A stretch of 64,000 bases of DNA from Mycolicibacterium tusciae JS617 (GTDB lineage Bacteria > Actinomycetota > Actinomycetes > Mycobacteriales > Mycobacteriaceae): assembly GCF_000243415.2 (NCBI RefSeq), contig NZ_KI912270.1:6881571-6945570 (forward strand). The letters run 5' to 3'. The stretch's first letter is position 1; every line of letters begins with the position of its first letter. The translations under genes were made by a program, and so were the position numbers. Below, piece after piece: positions 50,695 to 59,790 of this stretch. The notes beneath the pieces were generated by a model. It was not told the origin of the DNA. It did no database searches and saw only the letters and a program-made list of their open reading frames with translations.

Positions 50695-51162
50695 TCAGCA
50701 TGGTCCGATTACTTTCTGCCGGGGTTTCGGGCGACTCTGGAGGCAGGTGACGGCTGCTGCCGGGTTGTCGGCGGCGCGGAGTCGAAGGATCTCGTCGTGT
50801 TGGGCAGCGATGCGGGCCAGGGCCTGGCTCCGGAAGTCGGTGAGGTCCTGGATTGTGGAATTGGATTGGGCGAGGTTGGTTTTGAGCTTGTCAACCTCTG
50901 CTTTGAGGCGTTCGATCTGAGCGACTTTCGGGTCCGGGGTTTCTCCCGCCTCTTGCAATTGCTGGAGTCGGTGCTCGAATTCGGTGCGTAGGTGCGCGTA
51001 GGGCCGGGTGCCGTAGAACGCCGTGCGGTCGACCCCGGCCTCGAGTGCGAGGGTCTTGATATCGCAGCTGCCGCCGGGCGGGATCTCGCCGCGCAGCAGC
51101 CGGTCCATGGCGGCGCGGATGCAGTTCTCGTTGTGGATGCGTTGGGCGGCAGTGATTCTCAT
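50695..51162 (-). CDS. TnpC-like small coiled-coil protein of the inner element
   Basis: 155 residues. N-terminal segment MRITAAQRIHNENCIRAAMD with an HTH-like part (IKTLALEAGVDRTAFYGTRP, residues ~40-60), then a long heptad-like coiled coil (EFEHRLQQLQEAG ... AQIERLKAEVDKLKTNLAQS). This is the same architecture as the frameshifted TnpC-like protein of the outer element. Its start overlaps the 51159 stop by four bases. In Tn554-like elements the small protein influences excision and orientation; here that is inferred. Confidence 0.82.
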   Translation of the reverse strand: MRITAAQRIHNENCIRAAMDRLLRGEIPPGGSCDIKTLALEAGVDRTAFYGTRPYAHLRTEFEHRLQQLQEAGETPDPKVAQIERLKAEVDKLKTNLAQSNSTIQDLTDFRSQALARIAAQHDEILRLRAADNPAAAVTCLQSRPKPRQKVIGPC

Positions 51163-53360
51163 GCTTGCTCCTCGGTTGCGCCGGTCCCGGTGGCTGTGTC
51201 GATGCTGGTGATGACCCGGACGGCGCGGTCGTAGTCGGTCTGTAGTCGGGTGTGTTCGGTGGTGCGGGTTTTGCCGAGTTGGCCGAGGAGGGTCTTGGTG
51301 AGTTCGGCGTGCTCGGCCCAGATGGGCCGGTGGTGCTGGTGGTGGGTGGCCTGCGGACAGCGCGCGGAGTCACACATGCCGATCATCGGGCGGTCCGAGG
51401 TCGGGGTGCCGGCGAGTTTCAGGCAGAGTGCGCGCGAGGGATCGGTGAACCAGCAATAGTTCGCCGGGCCGAGATGCAGTGCCTTCGCGCGTTTGGACAG
51501 CAGGTTGAGGATGTCGCGGTCGTTGCGCTGGATCTTGGGCGCCGCAATCGCTTCGGTGTCGAGGTCGGTGTCGATGCTGGCGAAGAATTCGGTCAGGTTG
51601 CGGGCACCGGGCCCGGCGGGCAGGATTCCTTGCTGGTAGTTGCGGAACTCGGCCAGCACGAGCTGGAGTTTGTGGTCGGCCTCGAGCTTGTTGACTTCGG
51701 CCAGCAACTCCGCTTGAGCACCGCCCGGTCGAGCCGCATAGCCTTCTGTAGTGGCGGCAGCGATATGTTTGAGGTGCAGTTTTGCTGCGAGAACACCGCC
51801 GGGCCGGTAAGCCATCTCCAACGCAACCGTGCGCCTCAGCATCCGCAGTGCTACTGGTTCGTCGGGGATCGGGGCGAGTCCGAGGCGGGCCCCGGCCGGG
51901 GAGTTCACCCAGGCGCGAAACCATAGGTAACGGACCCGGAAGCTGAACCGGGACAGCAGAAGAGCGCCCTCGTGGGGGTCGTCATGGAGCTGTTCGATGA
52001 GCTCGATTGCGCGGTGGACCGGTTCGATGACGACCCATTCGTCGTCGGTGCCACCCAGGCCCTGGCCTTTGATGATCTTGCTGGCGACGCGGTAGCGCTT
52101 CAGACCGGGTATCGGTTCCTCGACCGGGCGGCAGCAGCCGACCCGCAGTTCCATCAGCTCGCTGGCCCGCATTCCGGACGCGGCGGCCAGGACCACGATG
52201 GCCGCGGTGCGGGTGATGCCGATCAGGGCGACCGCTTCGGATCGGTGCAGTGGCAGTGTCCAGGGCAACAGGGCTGAGTCGTCGGCGGTCGGTGCCTGTG
52301 CGGCGTTGCGGGCGAAAACCTTCTCGACTCCGACAGTGTGGAGGGTGTCGATCAGCGGTTTGCGCAGCGCGGGCATCCATTTCGCCCAAAACTGGACGTA
52401 TCCGGCCTGCCGGGCCAGGGCTCCGGTGGAGACCGGCAGCAGCGGGTTGTTCGCGTCCCAGCCAGCCGTGAGTCGGCGTCTGACATCGTGGTCTTCGAGC
52501 ATCGGCAGAGGCGTGTTGGTCACCCTGTGGTCGGCCAGCAGTTTGTTGATGTCGCTGATCATCGCCGACGAGCCATGACGAAGGCCCGGTGCCCTCGTAG
52601 CCCAAATGCGGTCGATGTGGCGGATCTGCTCGTGCAGCTCGACAACGTGTGGGCCGAGGGTCTGCACCAGGTGCAAGGCCGCGGCGAGCATCGGCTGCAG
52701 CACTTCGGCAGGGACGCCGGCGTCTGTTCCCTCACGACCAGAAGGCATTTCGGCGACCGCTGACGCTGTCGCGCCGCCCCAAGGACGCAGATCGGCCGGA
52801 ACCCGGTCGGTGGTGAACAGGTCACGGTAGTCGACCAGGTCGACGATCATCTGCGCGGCAGCGCGCCGGAGGCCGGGGCTCTGCTCGCCCACGACGGTGC
52901 CGTCGGAGTCGGTGACATAGCGTCGGAATCCCAGGTAGTCCTCGCAGAGGCGGGTATCGACTTCGGTGAGGGCAGTGATTCCCCGCCGGTCGAGCCAGCC
53001 GAAGAACGTCCCGGCCTCGTAGAGTCGGCTGTAGCAGCTGGTCAGATGCAGTGCGGTGCGGTAGGCGCGCGGCAGCCGAACCACGGCATCATGGTTCGGG
53101 GCAAGCAGCGCCAGGATCAGCTCCTTGACGACCAGCCGCCAACGTGGGTCGGTGATGGTGGTGAAGTCGAATCGCCGCCGGTAGAGGGCCATCTGGACCG
53201 GGAGCCCGACGACGTCGGTGAAATCCCACAGGTCGTCGTCGAACACCGGTCGTGAGGTGCGGTCTGGCAGCGTGAGCCCGGCTTCGCGGCAGATGTCGGC
53301 GCCGGTGAACGGGGACCGTGGGGGTGTGCCGGGTGCCGTGGTCGCGATTGTGCTTGTCAT
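51159..53360 (-). CDS. Tyrosine recombinase of the inner element (third of three)
   Basis: 733 residues from the ATG at 53360 (MTSTIATTAPG), preceded by GGAGGAACTCACCGC. The frame stays open upstream through the neighbouring gene, but that region encodes a different protein. The catalytic domain reads AAASGMRASELMELRVG (box I Arg, near residue 375), RMLRRTVALEMAY in place of the usual H-x-x-R (first position Arg rather than His), and LKHIAAATTEGYAARPGG (His, Tyr). A C-terminal segment with cysteines (MCDSARCPQATHHQHHRPIW) may bind zinc. A possibly altered active site suggests a cooperating subunit. Confidence 0.85.
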   Translation of the reverse strand: MTSTIATTAPGTPPRSPFTGADICREAGLTLPDRTSRPVFDDDLWDFTDVVGLPVQMALYRRRFDFTTITDPRWRLVVKELILALLAPNHDAVVRLPRAYRTALHLTSCYSRLYEAGTFFGWLDRRGITALTEVDTRLCEDYLGFRRYVTDSDGTVVGEQSPGLRRAAAQMIVDLVDYRDLFTTDRVPADLRPWGGATASAVAEMPSGREGTDAGVPAEVLQPMLAAALHLVQTLGPHVVELHEQIRHIDRIWATRAPGLRHGSSAMISDINKLLADHRVTNTPLPMLEDHDVRRRLTAGWDANNPLLPVSTGALARQAGYVQFWAKWMPALRKPLIDTLHTVGVEKVFARNAAQAPTADDSALLPWTLPLHRSEAVALIGITRTAAIVVLAAASGMRASELMELRVGCCRPVEEPIPGLKRYRVASKIIKGQGLGGTDDEWVVIEPVHRAIELIEQLHDDPHEGALLLSRFSFRVRYLWFRAWVNSPAGARLGLAPIPDEPVALRMLRRTVALEMAYRPGGVLAAKLHLKHIAAATTEGYAARPGGAQAELLAEVNKLEADHKLQLVLAEFRNYQQGILPAGPGARNLTEFFASIDTDLDTEAIAAPKIQRNDRDILNLLSKRAKALHLGPANYCWFTDPSRALCLKLAGTPTSDRPMIGMCDSARCPQATHHQHHRPIWAEHAELTKTLLGQLGKTRTTEHTRLQTDYDRAVRVITSIDTATGTGATEEQA

Positions 53361-55085
53361 GCGGTGAGTTCCTCCGGGCGCAAGGGGATTTCGTTGTCGC
53401 TGTCGGTGATTCTTGTGGCTGCGGCGGTGAGTTCGGCGGGGTCGAAGCGGTCCAGGATCTGGTCGATCCGGGCGGCGTAGCGGCCGAAGACGGTCATGAA
53501 GTGGGCGGCGGGCATCTGCTGCCACTGGCGGGAGAAGAATGCCTTGAGCCGCAACAGGTTCACCGCGTGCCGGGGAGCGAACACCGCCAGCGGGCAAAGC
53601 AGGCAGACCCACGGACGTGCCGGGCATGGTTTCCCGGCCGGTCCGTGCAGCCCGGAAAGCTGATCGGCGCAGGCCGCGGTGAATACATCCCGCGTGCCAC
53701 CGACCAGCTCGGCGAGCACGCCTTCGTCGAGCTTCATCACCGCCAGCAGTTGCGGGTAGCCCTCGACGAGTGCTGCGGCGTCTTCCGCGGTGATCACGGT
53801 CGGTGGGTGTGCGCGGCGGAGGATGTCGTGCTGGGCGTCGGCGATGATCGTCTCGACGGCGTGGCGTTGGCCGGGAGTCGTTGCCGACAGGTAGTGGTCG
53901 CCCTCGACCGCCGGGGTGTGGTTCGGGTCGATCGTGGCGCGCGCATTCCCGGTCCAGGACTTCTTGTCTCGCATCGCGTGGTGCGTGGTGCGGATGCGGG
54001 ACCGGTGCAGTTTCAGCGGCTCGCCGTCGTCGCCGACGATGCTGTGGCGTTGCATCCACCGCCCGGTCGCCGACCGGTTCACCTCGCCGAGGCGGCGGGA
54101 GTAACCGGGGCTGGCTCATCCCCAACCACAGCGTGGTGCGCTCGTCCGGTGGCACGAAGCGGCGCAGCAGCGCCGAGTGCGCCAGCCACTGCTCGAGCAA
54201 CCGCACCGCTGGCCGCGGCAAGGTGGTGCTCTCGGCGGCGGTGCGGCGTTTGACATAGGACAGCAGAACAGTCGAATCCCCGGCCCAGTCGATGTCTCCG
54301 ACCTCCAGGTCGGCGATACCGTCCGGGACGATGCCGGAGTAGATCCCGAACAGCAGCCGGTAGGCGACCACGACTTCGAGGTGCGGGAACATCGCTTGCG
54401 CAGCCTCGTGGAAGACAGTGGTGACTCCTCGATGGCGGAAGACGTTGATAGACATGCCAATCGTCTCAGCGGCCTCGCAGCTGCCGAGAGGGCCGTGCGT
54501 CGCCAGCAACCAGCAGAAGTTCTGGTGAGACCACGCGCCCGCGCCCGGATGCCGCCCTCCGGGAACGGACGCCAACGCATGCCGATGCGTGGCATAGGAG
54601 TCATCGACCTGCTGTCGGCAGACCGCGGTAAGTCGCTGCCATTCAGCCTCGGAGTAGGGCGGCAACGGCCGCCGATTCGGCTGAATGTTGAAGTGCCGCC
54701 CGGCGGCCAGTTCCACCACGCCGTCGCCGACACGGCCGCCGGATCGCGCGTAACCCTCCACCAAGGACCGAGTCAGCGCCTCCAACCAGTTCGGGCCCGC
54801 CATCCAGAACTGCGCCAACTGCCCGCGCCGCAGATCGGCGATGCCGCCGGTGAACCCCTGATCGGCGAGCGCTCGCACCATCCTGTGCAACCCACGCACG
54901 TAGTGGCCGACCGTGCCAGCGGTATCGGCACTGCCGTGGGGGTGTATCAGCTCCACCAAACCGACGGCCAGATCGCGCGCCAACCTGGGGTTCGGCGACC
55001 CCGTAAGGTCGAATTCGGCTCTGCTGCCGTCACTGAACACGCAGCTCAGACCGAGCGGAGTGTCAACAACCATCGTCGGCATCAC
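53357..55085 (-). pseudogene. Tyrosine recombinase of the inner element (second of three), frameshifted
   Basis: The frame from 55085 reads well (MVVDTPLGLSCVFSDGSRAE ... RFVPPDERTTLWLGMSQP), then becomes an Arg/Pro-rich artefact after the run of four G at 54107-54110. Removing one base there continues in the frame that ends at 53357: GYSRRLGEVNRSATGRWMQR, then LKLHRSRIRTTHHAM (H-x-x-R) and NHTPAVEGDHYLS (His, Tyr). The first Arg box is changed (YSGIVPDGIADLEV), as in some second recombinases of such trios. Overlaps of four bases exist at both ends. Without the frameshift it would be about 575 residues. Either broken or an assembly error. Confidence 0.8.
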
Positions 55086-56596
55086 AACACCTCCTCGGCG
55101 TCGTCGTGGAATTCGGCGTCGGATTCCCGCTGCGCGGCGTCCTCGCCGACGAGTCCGGATTCCACGCCGGCGGTTTCGTAGGCTTGCCGGTAAATCCGGG
55201 TCGTATCAAGGCGTTTCAGATACTTTTCCGTGGTCAACACCGTCGAGTGACCCAACAGGTCCCGCAGCACCAGCAGCGGATCGGCCTTGGTCAGGTAGAA
55301 CACCAGCGCCGCGTCGGCGTCGGTGTCGCGCACCAGCTTTGCCGCCTGCCGGTAGTAGCCGGTCACCAAATATTCCAAGGTCTGCATCGAGAACGAATGC
55401 CGCAGCCGGTGCGGGTGAACATGCGGGAACCGTGGCTCGAACCTCGCGCGGATCCGGTCGGCGGTGCGCTCGAACACCGTCGCCCACGCCGTGAACGGGC
55501 CACCATCGGCTTTCACCGCCAGCAGGCACGACCCGCCCTTCGGTGCCACCAGCCGACGCCGCTCGGCCGGGGTCAGCGACTCCCACGACCGGCGAACACC
55601 GTTGACCCGGCCACCCCGCGCATCCGGGTCGCTCACCAGCAGCGGTTCACCCCACCGTCGCGGCGGTCGCCAGGCCGACCCTTCGGTGACGGCCGCGCGG
55701 TCAAGCTCCAGGTAGTCGTGCAGCCCGGCCAGGGCGTCGTAAGAGATCCAGGTAGTGCGGAACTTGCGGCCCTTGGTGATTCCCGCCGGCACCGGAAACG
55801 GGATCGGAATCGCCGTCGGCGCCAGCGGCAGCGCCGGAACCTCCCACGGCAGCAGATGGGTGAACTCGCCCAACCGCAACCCGGTCGCCAACGCCAGATC
55901 CCCGATCGCGGCGTTGCGGGTCATCTCCCGGCCCGCGAACCCGCTGTCGCGGTTGCCATCCGGTGCCAAACCGCGTAACCCTTTGCGGAACAGGTCGGTG
56001 AAGTCCGGCTCCAGATACTTGATGGTCACGTGTGGTTTCGGGGTGCGGCGCGACGCCAGATTCACCCGGACATCGCGGCCGGTGCCGGCGAAGACCGCCC
56101 GCGCCGACCGGTAGGTGAACGGCTCGGCAGCGGCAACTCCTTCGTCGATCGCCCACCGGTAGAACAGCGACAGGATGCTCATGTGCTGCGACCACGTGGT
56201 CGCAGCGAACCTCGCCGAAATTGGCCCGGCCGCGCGGTGCTCGGCATACCGGCTCAGCCCGGCCTTGAGCCGGTCGCGGGTGTCGAACAACCCGATCCCG
56301 TGCTCAGCGAGGAACTCCGTCCACTCCTTGACTGCCCGCGCGTAGTTCTCCCACGAACTCGGCGCCGGCGCCCCGCTGGCCGGAAGCAGCCGCAGCCACC
56401 GGTTCGCCACCGACACCGATCGCGGCGCCCCGAGGCCGTCCTCGAACAGCAGGTCGTCATCGATTAGCACCGGCATCCCCTCCGGAATCACCGGCCGGTG
56501 CTCGACATCCCAGGACCGCCAGCCTTGCGACGAGAAGAAGCTCAGGATCACAAGCGAACAGGCTAGAAACACCACACGACTCGACGCAACCGCCAA
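55082..56596 (-). CDS. Tyrosine recombinase of the inner element (first of three)
   Basis: 504 residues from the first possible start; the family usually begins close to VIPEGMPVLIDDDLL, so the true start may be up to 40 codons later. Core-binding domain WENYARAVKEWTEFLAEHGI, catalytic Arg in LALATGLRLGEF (R241), H-x-x-R in HPHRLRHSF near residue 395, and LLGHSTVLTTEKYLKRL with His and the nucleophile Tyr. All catalytic residues appear intact, so this is the likely active subunit. Coupled by ATGA to the second recombinase. Confidence 0.87.
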   Translation of the reverse strand: MAVASSRVVFLACSLVILSFFSSQGWRSWDVEHRPVIPEGMPVLIDDDLLFEDGLGAPRSVSVANRWLRLLPASGAPAPSSWENYARAVKEWTEFLAEHGIGLFDTRDRLKAGLSRYAEHRAAGPISARFAATTWSQHMSILSLFYRWAIDEGVAAAEPFTYRSARAVFAGTGRDVRVNLASRRTPKPHVTIKYLEPDFTDLFRKGLRGLAPDGNRDSGFAGREMTRNAAIGDLALATGLRLGEFTHLLPWEVPALPLAPTAIPIPFPVPAGITKGRKFRTTWISYDALAGLHDYLELDRAAVTEGSAWRPPRRWGEPLLVSDPDARGGRVNGVRRSWESLTPAERRRLVAPKGGSCLLAVKADGGPFTAWATVFERTADRIRARFEPRFPHVHPHRLRHSFSMQTLEYLVTGYYRQAAKLVRDTDADAALVFYLTKADPLLVLRDLLGHSTVLTTEKYLKRLDTTRIYRQAYETAGVESGLVGEDAAQRESDAEFHDDAEEVL

Positions 56597-56645
56597 ACAC
56601 CAAGGCCACCAGCCCCTTCCCGGCTTATCGCAACACGGGAACTAA

Positions 56646-56655
56646 GCGGGGACAA
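56646..56655 (-). repeat. Right terminal inverted repeat of the inner element
   Basis: Reads TTGTCCCCGC on the minus strand. The TnpB-like sequence resumes two bases later with the CAT of the RH motif. Confidence 0.7.
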
Positions 56656-56656
56656 A

Positions 56657-58492
56657 ATGCCGGTAGGCGTACGGCACCACCCGGGTCTTGTCGAATTCGG
56701 TCCCGTCTTCGGTGCGCAAGGTGGGCAGCGCGGCGAGCCAGTCACGGTGACGAGCCGCCAGGGTATTTGTGCTGATTGCCTTGCGCCCGTCAGGATTTCG
56801 TACCCGTGTGGGCAGCAATCTCAGCTCCGCGATGGGCGTGTCGGGGAAACGATGTCGGACGCGGTGTTGTTGGGCTGTGATGACCGCGGCGGTTGTCGTG
56901 CTGATCGGCAATCGGCGGCGAAGCCTATTGGCTTTGATGTTGTCGTAGACGAGCACCTCCCCGCCGTCTTTGTCTCGGTCCAGGCAGTTCAGGGTGAGGT
57001 TGAGAATGTCCTCGGGCCGGCGGCCGGTGTCGATGCCGATCTGGGTGGCGACCCTGACTTCGGCGGGCTCGAGGGTGTCGAGGTTCGAGCACACGACGTT
57101 CATGATCTCGGCGGGCAGGCAGCGTCCGGGCTCACCGCGTTCGGGATCGGCGGGGATGTCGATGCGTTCGATCGCGAAGTCGCCGGGCAATCCTGCAGCC
57201 GGCTGCCGGGGTCGGGTCAATCCCAGAGAGCGGATGCCTGCCAGCACTTGGCGCACGTCCCGGCAGATCATGTTGCGCCGGTAGCGACCGATCCGACCGG
57301 TGAACTCCAGATGGCCGAGCCGGTTGAGGAACACCTCCAGGTCCGTCCGGCCAAGCGCGGCGGGGTCGAGACCGCGGTCGGGTCGGCGGGCGAGGTGTTC
57401 GGACAGCAACCCGATATTGTTGATCTTGCCGCGCACACGAGAGGCACCGCTGCCCCGGTGATGCGGAAGCTGCTCGGCCGCCCATCGTTTGGCGGCATCG
57501 GCCAGCCATGGTTGGGTGATCGCGGTGAAGGACAGCCTCCCGGGGTGACCGAAAATGGCCAGATCCCAGATGTCCTGGGTTTGTTCGCCCCCGGGGTCGG
57601 CGAGCGCGCGGCGGGCGTCGCGGGCGAACGAGGCCAGCACCGAGCGTGCACGCAAGCCAGGGGCCAGGCCCGGCTCGCAGTCGTGGATCGAGGCGACTTG
57701 GTGGCGGCGCAAAGTGTCGCAGACCGCCCGCAGCACAACGTCGGTGAGCCGCAGGCCCTCCCGAACGCGGGTCTGCAAGCCGACCAGCACTTCCACCACG
57801 ACCAGCTCGGGCAGTTTCCGCAGGTTCACCTGCCCTGGTTCGGCCACTCCCGATTCGCGTGTCCGCCACGATTGTTCGTCGAGTCCGGGGCCGTTCTGTT
57901 GAGCTACGGACCACCGTTGATAGTGCGTGCCGCAGTAACCGATCGCCCCGTCTGCGGTGCGGGTGCACGCCGGAACCGAGCAGGCCGGAGACGGTGGATG
58001 GGGCCGCACCCGCGGATGCCGCACGAACTCCTCGACGGTCACGGGAATCCGCCTGTTTCGGAAGTTGGAAGCGTGCGGTTCGCACAACACTGCACCCGGG
58101 ACCGTCGGCACGCATCGGCATTTCGGGACCGCGCAGTGCGGTGCCGGGACGGGCGCGGCGGGAAGGCTCTCGCGGGCGGCGATGTCGTCCACGGTCATGC
58201 CCATGCGGGTCAGCCTGGTAAAACAGCGGTGGCAGATGTCGGGGTAGTTGTAATGGGCGGTCGCAGTGCACTGCTCGACCCGACACACTTTCCGGCCGAG
58301 GAGCCGGTGTCCGACGGGCAGAAACAGGATTCGAGCGACCGGATCCCATCCGGCCTCCTCCAACAGCGCCCTGTCCAGCGCTCGCGCCAGCGCTGCAGCG
58401 GGACCATCGAAAGCGGCACCGATAAGCACGTGCGGGAACTCGATCCCCTTCCGGTCACCGCCCACGACACGGGCCAAGCTTGCGGCGGTCAC
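56657..58492 (-). pseudogene. TnpB-like tyrosine recombinase, 5' part, with N-terminal zinc-finger region
   Basis: The first 612 residues of an 833-residue recombinase. N-terminal cysteine-rich region (CRVEQCTA ... DICHRCF near residue 70, CAVPKCRCV and CSVPACTRTADGAIGYCGTH near residue 175), a central core-binding domain, and the box I Arg in GIDTGRRPEDILNLTLNCL near residue 495. The frame ends with VPYAYRH and enters the inner element, where a stop appears after four more codons. The remaining 221 residues are at 49883-50548. Start GTG at 58492 overlaps the TnpA-like stop by four bases. Confidence 0.87.
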
Positions 58493-59655
58493 CGGGTCAC
58501 CGCACCGAGTTCACGAGGACTGGGCACGGCGTCGACGGCCGCCCGCAGCCGGGAGGAGTCGGGATGCAGATAAACCTGCGACGAGGACACCGCCGCGTGA
58601 CCAAGCAAATCGGCGACCACGTCGACCCCGGCTCCGGCATCAACAACGTTGCTGCCGTACGCGTGTCGCAGCTGGTGGGGCCGCACCACGACGTCGAGTC
58701 CGGCGCGCCGCGACGCCGCGGCCATCAACTCCCCGATCGCGTCCGGGCGCATCGGTTTACCGATTTTGCCGCGGAACAGGTTGACGAACACGAAATCGTT
58801 ATTGGCGGCATCGGCGACGCGCATGCGCTCGAACTCGTAGACGTCGAACACTTGCACCACAAGGAAATCCAGCGGCACCACCCGCTGCCGGCGCGATTTG
58901 GCCCACGCCTCGTTCGAGTTGTCCTCGCGGCGCACCACATGCAGATGCGCCCGCGCCACCTCGCAGCCCAGGCGGCGCGAATCCACCAGCAGGTGCACAT
59001 CGCTGCGCCGCAGTCCGCACAGCTCCCCGCGGCGCAACCCGCCCCGCGCCATCAACAGCACGATCAGCCGGTCCCGCGCCGAACGGCAGGCCCGCAGTAT
59101 CGCGACGATCTGCTCATCGCTGGCCCGATCGATCGTCGTTTCCGGTTCCCGCAGCCGATGCCGGGCCCGCATCCGCCACGCCATCCGACCGTCCTCGCCG
59201 CGGGCCTCGGCCGGCAGGTCCCGGTCGTCGGCGACCTCGTAGAGCATCGACACCAGTCCCGCCGCCCCGGTGCCGGTCGCGACCGCGTGTACCACCATGC
59301 CCCGCACCGCCGTCAGCACACCGTTGATCCGCGATGGGCACCGCAGCGTAGCAGCGCCGGGACCGGCCACCACTCCGCTCGCGGTGTCCTCAACCGGTCC
59401 CCCGGCGTGCGCCAACCACCTTATGAACAGTGCGAAACCCTCGACACCGCCTTGCCAGGAGCGCCCCGATCGAGCGCACCAGCGCAGAAACAACGCGATC
59501 GAATGCGCGTACGCCTTGGTCGTGGACTCGGCCGCGTCGCGGCCGAACCGCAGATGCCGCAGATACTCGTCGGCAACACCCACCACGTGCAGGTCCTCGT
59601 CCAGCACCGTCCAATACCGTTGCCCCGACGGCAAACTCACCGGGAATGCTCGCAT
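58489..59655 (-). CDS. TnpA-like tyrosine recombinase of the outer element
   Basis: 388 residues from the ATG at 59655 (MRAFPVSLPSGQRYW), with GAGAGA upstream. Intact catalytic residues: R208 in GGLRRGELCGL, H327-x-x-R330 in RPHQLRHAYGS, H353 in LLGHAAVSSS and Y362 in SQVYLHPD. N-terminal SAM-like domain TTKAYAHSIALFLRWCARSG. First gene of the outer element's operon and probably its working integrase. Length and order match Tn554 TnpA. Confidence 0.9.
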   Translation of the reverse strand: MRAFPVSLPSGQRYWTVLDEDLHVVGVADEYLRHLRFGRDAAESTTKAYAHSIALFLRWCARSGRSWQGGVEGFALFIRWLAHAGGPVEDTASGVVAGPGAATLRCPSRINGVLTAVRGMVVHAVATGTGAAGLVSMLYEVADDRDLPAEARGEDGRMAWRMRARHRLREPETTIDRASDEQIVAILRACRSARDRLIVLLMARGGLRRGELCGLRRSDVHLLVDSRRLGCEVARAHLHVVRREDNSNEAWAKSRRQRVVPLDFLVVQVFDVYEFERMRVADAANNDFVFVNLFRGKIGKPMRPDAIGELMAAASRRAGLDVVVRPHQLRHAYGSNVVDAGAGVDVVADLLGHAAVSSSQVYLHPDSSRLRAAVDAVPSPRELGAVTR

Positions 59656-59711
59656 GATCTCTCGCTTTCTGGTCGACAGTCTCAAACGACTACCAGCCAC
59701 AAGCACCACAC

Positions 59712-59790
59712 CCCCGGAGAAACGCCGAACAACCCGCCCGATCCTCCCGGTCGAGCAACATGGCGCAACAGGTCAGGCAACCCCGGAGAA
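59712..59790 (+). repeat. Subterminal direct repeat CCCCGGAGAA at the right end of the outer element
   Basis: CCCCGGAGAA occurs at 59712-59721 and again at the element end (59781-59790), 69 bases apart. Repeated recombinase-binding motifs near an end are usual in such elements. No second copy was seen near the left end. Confidence 0.5.
59779..59790 (-). repeat. Right terminal inverted repeat of the outer element
   Basis: Reads TTCTCCGGGGTT on the minus strand. The integrase sequence resumes immediately with GGG-TTG-CGT. Confidence 0.75.

Larger units (their letters stand above)
50549..56656. mobile_element. Inner recombinase element (RIT/Tn554-like), inserted in the TnpB-like gene
   Basis: Bounded by TTGTCTCCGC (50554-50563) and inverted TTGTCCCCGC (56646-56655). 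Removing 50549-56656 restores the TnpB-like gene exactly. Five bases, GCGCC (50549-50553), lie between target and left repeat and match neither, as expected for a coupling sequence. Cargo is four minus-strand genes with ATGA overlaps, 55082, 53357, 51159 and 50695: three tyrosine recombinases and a small coiled-coil protein. Three overlapping recombinases recall RIT elements. Confidence 0.85.
49222..59790. mobile_element. Tn554-like element (outer), inserted in the integrase gene
   Basis: Ends are TTCTCCAGGGTT (49222-49233) and, inverted, TTCTCCGGGGTT (59779-59790). The flanks are GGGCTG and GGGTTG, a 6-base near-match expected of a recombinase core that is not duplicated. Cargo is three minus-strand genes: TnpA-like (58489), TnpB-like (split, 56657-58492 plus 49883-50548) and TnpC-like (49339-49886). 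The order of a short recombinase, a long recombinase and a small protein, with ATGA overlaps, is that of Tn554. A second element lies inside it. Confidence 0.85.

Noticed and set aside
51159..55085. A continuous 1308-residue open frame
   Set aside because: The middle 240 residues are an Arg/Pro-rich artefact after a frameshift at 54107-54110, and a clear start with ribosome binding site is at 53360; it is two genes, not one fusion.
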